A stretch of 64,000 nt of DNA, taken from Halomonas rhizosphaerae. GTDB taxonomy: Bacteria; Pseudomonadota; Gammaproteobacteria; Pseudomonadales; Halomonadaceae. The DNA is taken from assembly GCF_030010555.1 (NCBI RefSeq), contig NZ_JASCQP010000015.1, positions 1-64,000 of the forward strand, in the 5' to 3' direction. This document shows positions 27,265 to 35,462 of the stretch, piece by piece (positions within the stretch are counted from its first letter, which is position 1; the number at the start of each line of letters is the position of its first letter). The notes beneath the pieces were generated by a model that saw only the letters and a program-made list of their open reading frames with translations, did not search any database and was not told the origin of the DNA. Both the position numbers and the translations under genes were made by a program.

Positions 27265-27611
27265 GTCAGTGTCACCCGTCTGTTCGTCAAGGGCATGTCG
27301 CCTTCGGAGCACACCGACACCAGCGTCTTAGACTTTGGTATAAATCAAGAGGTTAGCATCGGGCTCCACGCCAATTAGCTGTCAAGAACCGTGCCGTTAT
27401 CGGAAAAAACCTTGTCATCAGGGCACTAGGCGAGTCTCCAGGCACCGAATTGTCCGGATTGCGGACACCTGTTCGATACTATGGCTCAACCATTTGGTGA
27501 GCCCCTGCGCAAATGATGAAGGCTTCACCTCATCAGAATAGCCCGCTCCCCCTCGCCTCGGGGCGGGGGGTGATATCCTCTTGCCTTGATCCGCGACAGC
27601 TGGAAGACGTC
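27265..27611. promoter_or_regulatory. Divergent control region between pchC and the sigma-54 activator
   Basis: 347 bp without a gene. It holds a possible leftward -24/-12 element at 27382-27395 (CGGCAC-N5-TTGA on the minus strand). It also holds an inverted repeat at 27483-27503, GGCTCA(A)CC-ATTT-GGTGAGCC with one bulged base, a possible upstream activator site. GACTTTGGTATAA at 27331 partly resembles the 13-mer found at pobA. None is proven. Confidence 0.45.
27382..27395 (-). promoter_or_regulatory. Possible sigma-54 promoter for pchC
   Basis: Minus-strand CGGCACGGTTCTTGA resembles the consensus TGGCAC-N5-TTGC, but the -12 dinucleotide is GA instead of GC. It is about 120 bp upstream of the pchC start. 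The neighbouring activator needs sigma-54, which is the main reason to consider it. Confidence 0.3.
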
Positions 27612-29321
27612 ATGTCCGCCTCACCCCCCGACTACCCCAGTGCCCGCGACCTCATGGATGCCCTGCGCTTCCTGCCGGAGGAGGGCCAGATATGGCTCGG
27701 CGAGCAACGCATGCTGCTGATGCCGCTGGCGGCCTCGTCCTTCTTCCGCAACGAGCTGGTGACCACCCTGGGCATGGAGCGCGCCCGCGGGCTCTTCATG
27801 CGGCTGGGCTACCATTCGGGACTGATGGATGCGGAGCTCGGCAGGTCACTCAGGGGAGACGACCAGGCACTGGAAGAGAGCTACCTGGCAGGCCCCCAAC
27901 TGCACGCCCTGCAGGGCCATGTCCAGGCGGTACCGGTGCACCTGGAGATGGATCTGGAGAATGACTGGTTCTATAGCGAGTTCATCTGGAAGGGCTCCTT
28001 CGAGGTCGATGTCTGGCGCCCGCGGGGGCCCCAGGCCGAGCCCGTCTGCTGGACCCTGCTGGGTTACGCCTGCGCCTATGCCAGCCACCTGCTGGGCCGC
28101 GAGGTGCAGTTCCGCGAGGTCAGCTGCCGCGGCTGCGGGGATGCCGAGTGCCGTATCGTCGGCAAGCTGGCCGAGGAGTGGCCCGACCATGAGGCCTTCG
28201 CCGAGCACTTCCGTGAGGAGCCGCTGATCGATGAGCTCTACGAGCTGCAGGCGCGCATCGCCACCCTGGAGGGGGACCTGGCCCGCACCCGCGGCCAGGA
28301 GGACTGGGCGCCCATCGGCTCGACGCCGGCCTTCCAGGAGATGCTCGCCATGCTCGACAGCGCAGCGCCCTCCGAGGTCCCCGTGCTGCTGCTGGGAGAG
28401 ACCGGCACCGGCAAGGAGATCCTGGCCCGGCGCCTGCACGACCAGAGCCATCGCGCCGAGGGCCCCTTCATCGCCGTCAACTGTGCGGCCATCCCGCCGG
28501 AGCTGATCGAGTCGGAACTGTTCGGCGTCGAGAAGGGGGCCTACACGGGCGCCGTGCAGTCGCGGATGGGACGCTTCGAGCGGGCCGACGGCGGCACCCT
28601 GTTCCTGGACGAGCTCGCGGAGCTCTCGCCGCGTGCCCAGGCCGCCCTGCTGCGGGTGCTGCAGGAGCAGCAGATCGAGCGGGTCGGCGCCCAGGCGGTG
28701 CAGGACGTGGACGTGCGCATCGTGGCCGCCACCCATACCGACCTGCTGCGACGCGTCGAGGAGGGCAGCTTTCGCCAGGACCTCTTCTACCGCCTGAACG
28801 CCTTCACCCTGACCGTGCCGCCCCTTCGCGAGCGACGCGAGGACATCGCCACCCTGGCGGAGCACTTCCTGTCACGCTTCGAGCACCACTACCAGCGCCG
28901 CACCCTGGGCTTCTCCGACCAGGCCCGCTCGGCCTTGAGCCAGTACCGCTGGCCGGGCAACATCCGCGAGCTCAAGAACAGCGTCGAGCGGGGGGTCATC
29001 CTCACCGCCGACCACAAGCGCATCACCGAGAAGGCACTGTTCGGCGACTATCGGGTCCCCACCCTGGCGCGCGAGAAGGGCCAGGGCCTCGATGCCTCGG
29101 GCATGCTCACCGCCTCGCCGGGTGGCGCACCCGACGAGGCGTCACCGCGGGAGCGTGTCCGTGCGCTGATCGAGGCCGGCATGACCCTGGAGGAGGTCGA
29201 GCGCACCATGCTCGAGACCGCCCAGGCCGACAGCGACGGCAACATCACCGCTGCCGCCCGCCGGCTGGGCATGACCCGCGCCGCCTATGCCTACCGGCTC
29301 AAGAAACACGGCATGCGGTAG
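27612..29321 (+). CDS. Sigma-54-dependent phenol/cresol-sensing activator (DmpR/MopR/XylR type)
   Basis: 569 residues: N-terminal XylR_N/V4R sensor (1-205), linker coiled segment (about 205-230), AAA+ domain (about 235-470, Walker A GETGTGKE at 262-269) and Fis-type helix-turn-helix at the C-terminus. The zinc site of MopR is conserved with exact spacing: Cys146, Glu169, Cys172, Cys180. His98 and Trp126 match the phenol-binding pair. The sigma-54 contact loop is GAYTGA (309-314), a tyrosine variant of GAFTGA. The start at 27612 gives the family length. Divergent from pchC, so it should activate the pch operon with a phenolic ligand such as p-cresol. Confidence 0.9.
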   Translation: MSASPPDYPSARDLMDALRFLPEEGQIWLGEQRMLLMPLAASSFFRNELVTTLGMERARGLFMRLGYHSGLMDAELGRSLRGDDQALEESYLAGPQLHALQGHVQAVPVHLEMDLENDWFYSEFIWKGSFEVDVWRPRGPQAEPVCWTLLGYACAYASHLLGREVQFREVSCRGCGDAECRIVGKLAEEWPDHEAFAEHFREEPLIDELYELQARIATLEGDLARTRGQEDWAPIGSTPAFQEMLAMLDSAAPSEVPVLLLGETGTGKEILARRLHDQSHRAEGPFIAVNCAAIPPELIESELFGVEKGAYTGAVQSRMGRFERADGGTLFLDELAELSPRAQAALLRVLQEQQIERVGAQAVQDVDVRIVAATHTDLLRRVEEGSFRQDLFYRLNAFTLTVPPLRERREDIATLAEHFLSRFEHHYQRRTLGFSDQARSALSQYRWPGNIRELKNSVERGVILTADHKRITEKALFGDYRVPTLAREKGQGLDASGMLTASPGGAPDEASPRERVRALIEAGMTLEEVERTMLETAQADSDGNITAAARRLGMTRAAYAYRLKKHGMR

Positions 29322-29366
29322 GGCCAGGCCGTATGGCAGCTAGGGGATCACCCCCGGCAACGCAGA

Positions 29367-29400
29367 AGGCCCCGCCATCCCGAGGGGGATGGCGGGGCCT
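29367..29400. terminator. Bidirectional terminator between the sigma-54 activator and pcaG
   Basis: Fourteen-base-pair arms AGGCCCCGCCATCC/GGATGGCGGGGCCT around a six-base loop, in the convergent gap of 115 bp. Confidence 0.75.
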
Positions 29401-29436
29401 CGCGCTGGAGTGAGGGCCGGTCAGACCTCGAAGCGT

Positions 29437-30129
29437 CTAGAAATCAAAGAAGACCGTCTCGCCCTCGCCCTGCAGGCGAATGTCGAAGCGATAGCGCACC
29501 TTGCCGTCGACCTCCTCGCGCCGGGCGATCAGGGTCTGGCGGCGAGCCGGCGACTCGATGCGCGAGAGCACCGGACATTCGGCATTCGCCTCGGCCTCAT
29601 CCTCGAAGTAGAGGCGGGTCTGGAGGTGGATATTGATGCCGCGGGCGAAGAGGGTCAGGTTGATATGCGGGGCCATCAGCAGGGCGCTGCGGGCACTCGC
29701 CAGGTCGTTCTCCTTGTCGTCGATGGCACCGTGCGCCTCGTCGATGCCATCCACCCGCACGCGACCCGGCTTGACGGTCCTGAGGGTCCACTCGCTGCCG
29801 TGCTCGAAGGTGGTGGCGGTGCGCCCGAAGCTGTTGAACGGCTTCTCCAGGTCATACTCGCGCTGATAGACGCCCTTGCTGTCCGCCTGCCACGCCTCGA
29901 GGAAGGCATCGCGCACCAGGTCGCCGTTGCCGTCGATCACGGTACCGACGATCTCGATATGCTCACCCTCGGCCTCGGGACGGGCCATCCCGTTCCAGAT
30001 CTCCTCGTCGCGGGTCGGGTTGCCGGCCGCGGCCAGGGCCAGGCCGATGTGGACGTAGGGCCCGGCGGTCTGGGAGGCGGTCTCGCGCAGCATCAGCTCG
30101 CTGGTGGGCTGGGAGTTGGGCTGTTTCAT
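29437..30129 (-). CDS. pcaG: Protocatechuate 3,4-dioxygenase alpha subunit
   Basis: Structural partner of PcaH in the enzyme that cleaves protocatechuate to 3-carboxy-cis,cis-muconate. 230 residues, somewhat longer than the usual 200, because of an insertion (about 125-160, GIDEAHGAIDDKEND) before the APHINLTLFARGINIHLQTRLYF signature. It lacks the iron ligands, as expected for alpha subunits. The start at 30129 follows pcaH by about 40 bp on the same strand. Confidence 0.93.
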   Translation of the reverse strand: MKQPNSQPTSELMLRETASQTAGPYVHIGLALAAAGNPTRDEEIWNGMARPEAEGEHIEIVGTVIDGNGDLVRDAFLEAWQADSKGVYQREYDLEKPFNSFGRTATTFEHGSEWTLRTVKPGRVRVDGIDEAHGAIDDKENDLASARSALLMAPHINLTLFARGINIHLQTRLYFEDEAEANAECPVLSRIESPARRQTLIARREEVDGKVRYRFDIRLQGEGETVFFDF

Positions 30130-30168
30130 GGTCTGGTTACCCCGTCCTGTCACTGGTTCTCGAACCGA

Positions 30169-30903
30169 TCACTGGTTTTCAAAATAGGTCTGCAGCTCAC
30201 CGCGCACGACCAGGTCGAAGCGGTAGGCCAGGCAGTCCATGGGCCGGCTGCGGGCCATGTCCAGGCGACCGACCATGGTCTCGACGGCGTCGGGGTCCTT
30301 GATGGTGTTGACGATGGGGCAAAGCGGGATCAGCGGGTCGCCCTCGAAGTACATCTGGGTGATCAGGCGGGTGGAGATCGCCGGGCCCATCACCGAGACG
30401 TGGATGTGGGAGGGACGCCAGCTGTTCACGTCGTTGGGCCAGGGATAGGGGCCCGGCTTGATGGTGCGGAAGCGGTACCAGCCTGCCTCATCGGTCAGGC
30501 AGCGGCCCACGCCGCCGAAGTTGGGGTCCAGCGGGGCGAGGTAGTTGTCGTTGCGGTGACGATAGCGGCCGCCGGCGTTTGCCTGCCACATTTCCACCAG
30601 GGTATGCGGCACCGGCTTGCCGAACTGGTCCACCACGCGGCCGAACATGATGATGCGCTCCCCCACCGGCAGCCCCTGCTCCTGGCTCGGATCCTGGCGA
30701 AAGTTGAGCAGCAGGTCGTTGTCGTGGGGGCCCACGCGCAAGCCACGGAAATCCGGGCCGGTGAGCTCGGAGGCGGTGGCATGCTGCATGCTGACCAGCG
30801 CCTGGCGCGGGGAACGGGCCACGGAGGTCTTGTAGCCGGGCGCATAGGCCGGCGGATGCCAGTTGCGGTCGCGCTCCACGAAGCGCTCGCTGTCGTCCTG
30901 CAT
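30169..30903 (-). CDS. pcaH: Protocatechuate 3,4-dioxygenase beta subunit
   Basis: Catalytic, Fe(III)-binding subunit. 244 residues from the ATG at 30903, which has GGAGAC upstream. Iron ligands are visible as the tyrosine of [11 protein letters not shown], that of [11 protein letters not shown], and the two histidines of WRPSHIHVS. It is preceded by a perfect PcaQ-type operator at 30988-31003 and followed by pcaG. Confidence 0.95.
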   Translation of the reverse strand: MQDDSERFVERDRNWHPPAYAPGYKTSVARSPRQALVSMQHATASELTGPDFRGLRVGPHDNDLLLNFRQDPSQEQGLPVGERIIMFGRVVDQFGKPVPHTLVEMWQANAGGRYRHRNDNYLAPLDPNFGGVGRCLTDEAGWYRFRTIKPGPYPWPNDVNSWRPSHIHVSVMGPAISTRLITQMYFEGDPLIPLCPIVNTIKDPDAVETMVGRLDMARSRPMDCLAYRFDLVVRGELQTYFENQ

Positions 30904-30987
30904 ATCGATTCGTCTCCAGAGGTCATGGATCTCGGCCAGTGTGGCGCCCTGTCGCAGGCCTGCCAATTGACGTCTTCATCGCCTCGC

Positions 30988-31003
30988 ATAACCCAGGGGT
31001 TAT
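30988..31003. promoter_or_regulatory. PcaQ operator upstream of pcaHG
   Basis: ATAACC-CAGG-GGTTAT, a perfect dyad, matches the PcaQ box ATAACC-N4-GGTTAA known from rhizobia. It sits between the pcaQ stop and the pcaH start, 85-100 bp upstream of pcaH, where a LysR activator should bind. Confidence 0.85.
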
Positions 31004-31006
31004 GCC

Positions 31007-31933
31007 TTACCTGCCACCCACCAGGCTCGCCGCCACCTCGCGGAGGGTCTCGCAGAACCCCTCCAGGGCCAGCGACGGCTCGAGGCTGGCGTTGGTGCAG
31101 AGACCTACCGAGCCGCCCTGCTGCTCCAGCGCCAGGGCCAGCTCGACCAGCCGGCCCTCGTGCAGGGCGTCGCGCACCGCCTCTTCCGGCGCCACCCAGA
31201 GGGCGTCGCTCTCCAGGGTGTAGCGGTGGCTCAAGGGCAGCGACAGGGTCTCCAACTGACGCCCCGGCAGGCGCAGCGAGTGGCGCACGCAGAAGCTGTC
31301 GACCTGCTGGCGCAGGGTAGTACGGGGCGGTGGCAGCACCCAGGGGTAGCCCCCCAGCCGGTGAGGCTCGAGGGGCTCGACCCCGGCCAGCGGGTGCCCT
31401 GCCCGCACCACCAGGAGAAGGCGCTCGTAGTAGAGGTGCTCGAAGGCGAGGTCGCGGATCTCGCGGGCCTCGGTCATGCGTCCAACCACCAGGTCCAGCT
31501 CCCCCCGGCGCAGCCGAGAGAGCAGGAAGGCGCTGGGCCCGGTCACCACGTTGACACCGGCCTCGCCGGCCTCGGCCTGCTGCCAGCGCCGGATCGCCTC
31601 GGGCAGCAGGCGGCTTTCCACCGTGGAGAGCGCCCCCACCCGCAGCCAGCGCAGCGCGGCATGTGCCTCGCCCAGCGCGCTGACGCCCTCCTCCAGGGCG
31701 CGGATCGCCGGGCCGGCGTGGCGCAGCAGGGTCAGGCCGGCCTGGGTCAGGGCCACCCCCCGGGCGGTCCGCTCGAAGAGCGCGGTGTCGAGGATCTCCT
31801 CGAGCTCCTTGATGGTCTTGGACATGCCCGGCTGGGTGATCGCCAGGCGCTCGGCGGCACGCGCGAAGCTGCGCTGGCGCGCCACCTCCAGGAAGGCCTG
31901 GAGGTGGCGCAGCTTGATGCGGGCATTGAGCAT
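31007..31933 (-). CDS. pcaQ: LysR-type activator of pcaHG
   Basis: 308 residues with N-terminal helix-turn-helix (IKLRHLQAFLEVARQRSFARAAERLAITQPGMSKTIKELE) and effector domain. The sequence start and the near-palindromic site downstream fit PcaQ, which responds to beta-carboxy-muconate. Unlike the usual divergent layout, it is on the same strand immediately upstream of pcaH. The PcaQ box lies just after its own stop, so pcaHG can have a separate promoter. Its ATG is directly adjacent to the stop of the upstream MFS gene. Confidence 0.88.
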   Translation of the reverse strand: MLNARIKLRHLQAFLEVARQRSFARAAERLAITQPGMSKTIKELEEILDTALFERTARGVALTQAGLTLLRHAGPAIRALEEGVSALGEAHAALRWLRVGALSTVESRLLPEAIRRWQQAEAGEAGVNVVTGPSAFLLSRLRRGELDLVVGRMTEAREIRDLAFEHLYYERLLLVVRAGHPLAGVEPLEPHRLGGYPWVLPPPRTTLRQQVDSFCVRHSLRLPGRQLETLSLPLSHRYTLESDALWVAPEEAVRDALHEGRLVELALALEQQGGSVGLCTNASLEPSLALEGFCETLREVAASLVGGR

Positions 31934-33139
31934 TCAGGCCTCCGCTTGGCGGGAAGCGAGCAGCCGGCGGATGCTGGCCATGGCCGCCAGGCTGATCGCC
32001 AGGGTCGGCAGGAAGGCCAGCGCCACGACCCCCGAGAGGTCATAGAGCCCGCCCCCTACCACGGTGATGACGAAGACCAGAAGATAGCCGAAGAAGAGCA
32101 TGCCGCCCATCAGCCTCGGCAGCGCCTCGACGCGCACCAGCCAGGCGGGCAGCGCCAGCACGAAGATGAACAGCGCGCTGGTGAAGAAGCCGAACAGCCC
32201 CGCGGCCCAGACCACGTGCTGCCCCGGCAGCCAGAGCATCAGCGGCAGCGCCAGCAGGGCCAGGGCCGTGATGGCGACCAGCGGACGGTGCCGCCCCATC
32301 AGCCGGTCGGCATAGAGGACCAGCAGCGTCGAGGAGAGCATCTGGGCACCGTTGAGGGCCGTCAGGCTGGGCGTGAGCAGCGCCAGGCGCCCGCTCTCCT
32401 CGAGCAGCGGCGGCAGGAAGACATTGCCGGTGAAGTAGAGCGCCGCGGCGGCGCCGAGCAGCGTCACCAGGCGCCACATGCGGGCATCACGGCGATCCGG
32501 GAGCACCAGCTCGGCGCTGGAGGAGCCCCGCCCGGTGGCCGGCAGTCGGCGACTGCCGGCGGCCAGGGCCAGCATCAGCAGCGGGACCGGCGCCACCCAG
32601 AGGGCGAAGGCCCACTGCCACTGCTCGCCCAGCCAGATGGCCACCAGGGGAGCGGTGGCCCCGGCGGCCAGCAGTTCGCCCACCAGCAGGCCATTGGTAT
32701 AGATCGCCGAGGCGCGGCCCACGCGCCCCGGCGACCAGAGCTTGGCCAGCACCGGTATGGCCGCCTGCATGAAGGCGATGCCCACCCCCATGATCACGGT
32801 GGCCACCATCATCGCCAGGAAGCCCTCCGGCAGGCTGCGCAGCGCACTGCCCCCCGCCATCACCGCCAGCCCCAGCAGCATGCCGGGAAGCACCCCGACT
32901 CGCGCCAGCAGCCAGCCGGCGGCCAGCCCGCCCAGGGCCAGGGTGACCAGCGGCAGGCTGGTGGCGATGGCGACCTCGCCGCTGGTGAAGCCCAGCACCG
33001 CCTTGAGCTGCGGGATCAGCGGCGGCACCACCAGCACCGTCAGGCGCAGGTAGAGCCCGAGGCACCACAGCAGGCCATAGGCCAGCAGGGCCTGCCGCCA
33101 CTGGCCCGACACGTCCATCGTCGCCGTCTCACCGCTCAT
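31934..33139 (-). CDS. MFS transporter (CynX/NimT-like), linked to pcaQ
   Basis: 401 residues with about 12 hydrophobic segments. The start at 33139 has a textbook AAGGAGGA site. The TGA is immediately followed by the pcaQ ATG, so the two are translationally linked. The N-terminal region (RLTVLVVPPLIPQLKAVLGFTSGEVAIATSLP) resembles the cyanate/nitroimidazole permease group rather than PcaK. An aromatic-acid role is inferred from its position. Confidence 0.85.
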   Translation of the reverse strand: MSGETATMDVSGQWRQALLAYGLLWCLGLYLRLTVLVVPPLIPQLKAVLGFTSGEVAIATSLPLVTLALGGLAAGWLLARVGVLPGMLLGLAVMAGGSALRSLPEGFLAMMVATVIMGVGIAFMQAAIPVLAKLWSPGRVGRASAIYTNGLLVGELLAAGATAPLVAIWLGEQWQWAFALWVAPVPLLMLALAAGSRRLPATGRGSSSAELVLPDRRDARMWRLVTLLGAAAALYFTGNVFLPPLLEESGRLALLTPSLTALNGAQMLSSTLLVLYADRLMGRHRPLVAITALALLALPLMLWLPGQHVVWAAGLFGFFTSALFIFVLALPAWLVRVEALPRLMGGMLFFGYLLVFVITVVGGGLYDLSGVVALAFLPTLAISLAAMASIRRLLASRQAEA

Positions 33140-33197
33140 CCGGATCCTCCTTGCCTGCCCTCGATGCTGATGGCCCCTCGGCCCGCCGTGAAAAGGA

Positions 33198-33223
33198 CGA
33201 AGCCGGCACTCGTGCCGGCTTCG
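33198..33223 (-). terminator. Terminator downstream of pcaDC
   Basis: Twelve-base-pair arms CGAAGCCGGCAC/GTGCCGGCTTCG with a TC centre. The minus strand continues TCCTTTTCAC, a modest T-tract. Confidence 0.7.
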
Positions 33224-33278
33224 CATCTTGCCATATCGGGCACCATGTTAGCGCCCTAACAGATAGTGGCGTGGCGTA

Positions 33279-34457
33279 TCAGTCCTTCTCCCCGCCCCAG
33301 CCCAGCTGCTTGGCCAGCGAGAAGGCATGATTGGCCGCCGGCACGCCGCCATAGATGGCCACATGCATCAGCACCTGGCGCAGCTCCGCCTCGGAGAGGC
33401 CGATGCGCTTGGCGGTCTTGAGGTGCAGGGTCAGCTCCTCGCGACCCAGGGCGGCGAGGATGCCGGTGGTGATCATGCTGCGCTCGCGACGGGTCAGGTC
33501 GTCGTTGCTCCACAGCTCGCCCCAGGCCAGGCGGGTGATCATCTGCTGGAAGGGCGCGTCCAGGCGGGTGGCGTTCGCGGTGGAGCGCGCCACGTGTTCC
33601 TCGCCCAGCACCTGCTTGCGGGTCGCAAGGCCGGTGGCGTAGGCCACGCCCTGGTTGGCCACGTCGCCCAGGTCCACGGACATCACTGCCTGAAGCTTCT
33701 CGGCGAACAGGGCCGGCACCTCCACGGAGGGCACATGGCCGACGCCCTCGAGGATCTCGAGGGGCGCGCCGTCGCACTCGGCCGCCAGGGCCTCCAGGGT
33801 CGCCGGCGGGGTCGCCAGGTCCTCGCTGCCGCCGAAGAGCTGCACCTTGACGCCCTTGCCGGAAAGCTTCCCCGTGAAGACGTCGCGCCCCAGCATCTCG
33901 CACAGCAGCGCATAGGAGTCATCGTCGCCGCGGCCCATCTGGGTGCACCAACCCGCCTTAAGGGCCGGCTCGGCCTCGAAGCAGGCCGGGGCGAACCAGC
34001 GCGGCACGATCTCCTCGGACATCGCCGCCAGGCCTTCCTGACGCACGCGGCCGGCGCGGGTGTTCCACAACTCGGCATTGCCGATCACCGCCCCGGTGTT
34101 GGTCAGGGTGGCGGAGAGCAGCCGCTCGCCGTGCTCGCTGACCAGCTGCTGGCCCACCACGCCGCCGATGGAGGTGCCGGCAAAGTGGAAGCGGCCGACG
34201 CCGGCGTGGTCGGCCAGTGCCAGGGCCTCGGCGGCCAGGTCGGCCGGGACGATCGCCCCCTCGCCCCAGGCCTGGCTGGCGCCGTGGCCGGGCAGGTCCC
34301 AGGTCAGCACACGGTAGCGCGGCAGCAGCGCCGGCAGCACGTCGTCCCACACCGCCTGGCTCATGCCCAGCGGATGGGCCAGCATCACCAGGGGATTGGC
34401 CTCGGCGCCGAGCAGGCGATAGGCCACGCTGCGGCCGTTGATGTTCAGAAATGCCAT
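33279..34457 (-). CDS. pcaDC: Fused 3-oxoadipate enol-lactonase / 4-carboxymuconolactone decarboxylase
   Basis: 392-residue two-domain enzyme (PcaL type). Residues 1-262 are an alpha/beta hydrolase with Ser96 in GTSIGGVVG and His in GVGHVPSVE. Residues about 265-392 are the decarboxylase (LAWGELWSNDDLTRRERSMIT, HVAIYGGVPAANHAF). It performs the two consecutive steps to 3-oxoadipate. As the cat operon has no lactonase, the hydrolase half also serves the catechol branch. It is the last gene of pcaI-pcaJ-pcaF-BKACE-pcaDC. Confidence 0.94.
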   Translation of the reverse strand: MAFLNINGRSVAYRLLGAEANPLVMLAHPLGMSQAVWDDVLPALLPRYRVLTWDLPGHGASQAWGEGAIVPADLAAEALALADHAGVGRFHFAGTSIGGVVGQQLVSEHGERLLSATLTNTGAVIGNAELWNTRAGRVRQEGLAAMSEEIVPRWFAPACFEAEPALKAGWCTQMGRGDDDSYALLCEMLGRDVFTGKLSGKGVKVQLFGGSEDLATPPATLEALAAECDGAPLEILEGVGHVPSVEVPALFAEKLQAVMSVDLGDVANQGVAYATGLATRKQVLGEEHVARSTANATRLDAPFQQMITRLAWGELWSNDDLTRRERSMITTGILAALGREELTLHLKTAKRIGLSEAELRQVLMHVAIYGGVPAANHAFSLAKQLGWGGEKD

Positions 34458-34559
34458 GGAAGTCTCTCCTGACGCCTTACGTCAAAATTCAATGTTTCCC
34501 CTCGACGGCGGTCCGGACCGCCCGTCAGTGGTCCCCGACATGGACCCGGTGGCGAGTCG

Positions 34560-35390
34560 TCAGACGGCCTTGAGTCCCAGGATCTCGCGAGCCTGTTGCC
34601 AGGTAGCCACCGGGCGCTCGTACTTCTCGCAAAGCGCCGCCACCCGCTCGACCAGGGCGGCATTCGAGGGGGCCAGGCTCTCCTTGTCCCAGCGGACATT
34701 GTCCTCGAGGCCGGTACGCGTGTGGCCTCCGGCGGCGATCGACCACTCGTTGAGCAGCAGCTGGTTGGCACCGACCCCGGCCCCGCACCACTGGGAACCC
34801 GGCGCCAGTCGCTCGAGGGTCTCGATGTAGAAGTCGAAGGTCGGCTTGTCGGCCGGCATGGCGTTCTTCACGCCCATCACGAACTGGACGTACAGCGGCG
34901 CCTTGATCTTGCCCTGCTTCATCAGGTTCACCGCCTGATGGATGTGCGACAGGTCAAAGGCCTCGATCTCGGGCTTGATGTCATAAGTCAGCATCTCGGA
35001 GGCGAGCCAGTCCACCAGGTCGGGGGAATTCTCGTAGACGCGCGTGGGGAAGTTGTTGGATCCCACCGACAGGCTGGCCATGTCGGGCTTCAGGGGTAGC
35101 ATGCCGCCGCGCTCACGGTCGGCACCGGAGCGGCCGCCGGTGGAGAGCTGGACGATCATGCCCGGGCAGTGCTTGCGCAGTCCTTCCAGCAGGCGAGCAA
35201 ACTTCTCGGGGTCCGAGGTCGGGGTCTGATCCTCGTTGCGGACATGGCAGTGCGCAATGGTCGCCCCGGCCTCGAAGGCCGCCTGGGTGCTCTCGATCTG
35301 CTCCTCGATGGTGATCGGAACCGCCGGGTTGTTCTCTTTGCGTGGCAGGCTGCCGGTGATGGCAACGCAGATAATACAGGGATTTGACAT
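34560..35390 (-). CDS. BKACE (DUF849) beta-keto acid cleavage enzyme in the pca operon
   Basis: 276-residue TIM-barrel enzyme. Zinc ligands are His47 and His49 (AHCHVR) and Glu229 (GLEDNVRWD), as in 3-keto-5-aminohexanoate cleavage enzyme. The family condenses a beta-keto acid with acetyl-CoA, giving acetoacetate and a shortened acyl-CoA. It lies between pcaF and pcaDC, both concerned with 3-oxoadipate, itself a beta-keto acid. Acting on 3-oxoadipate it would give succinyl-CoA plus acetoacetate and bypass PcaIJ and PcaF. That substrate is inference; family membership is clear. Confidence 0.88.
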   Translation of the reverse strand: MSNPCIICVAITGSLPRKENNPAVPITIEEQIESTQAAFEAGATIAHCHVRNEDQTPTSDPEKFARLLEGLRKHCPGMIVQLSTGGRSGADRERGGMLPLKPDMASLSVGSNNFPTRVYENSPDLVDWLASEMLTYDIKPEIEAFDLSHIHQAVNLMKQGKIKAPLYVQFVMGVKNAMPADKPTFDFYIETLERLAPGSQWCGAGVGANQLLLNEWSIAAGGHTRTGLEDNVRWDKESLAPSNAALVERVAALCEKYERPVATWQQAREILGLKAV

Positions 35391-35462
35391 GGGAACCTCA
35401 CGTTATGCCCAGGGGCTGGTGTGGAGGGTAAGGAGGAATCTCGAGGCTGGTGCCACGGGTGT

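Noticed and set aside
31160..33259. Long plus-strand open frame opposite pcaQ and the MFS gene
   Set aside because: Repetitive Gln/His/Arg-rich translation, no ribosome site and no recognisable domain. Both genes on the other strand are clear.
34507..34522. 16-bp perfect palindrome GGCGGTCCGGACCGCC between the BKACE gene and pcaDC
   Set aside because: It could be a weak attenuator, but no T-tract follows and the two genes appear to belong to one operon. Not called as terminator.
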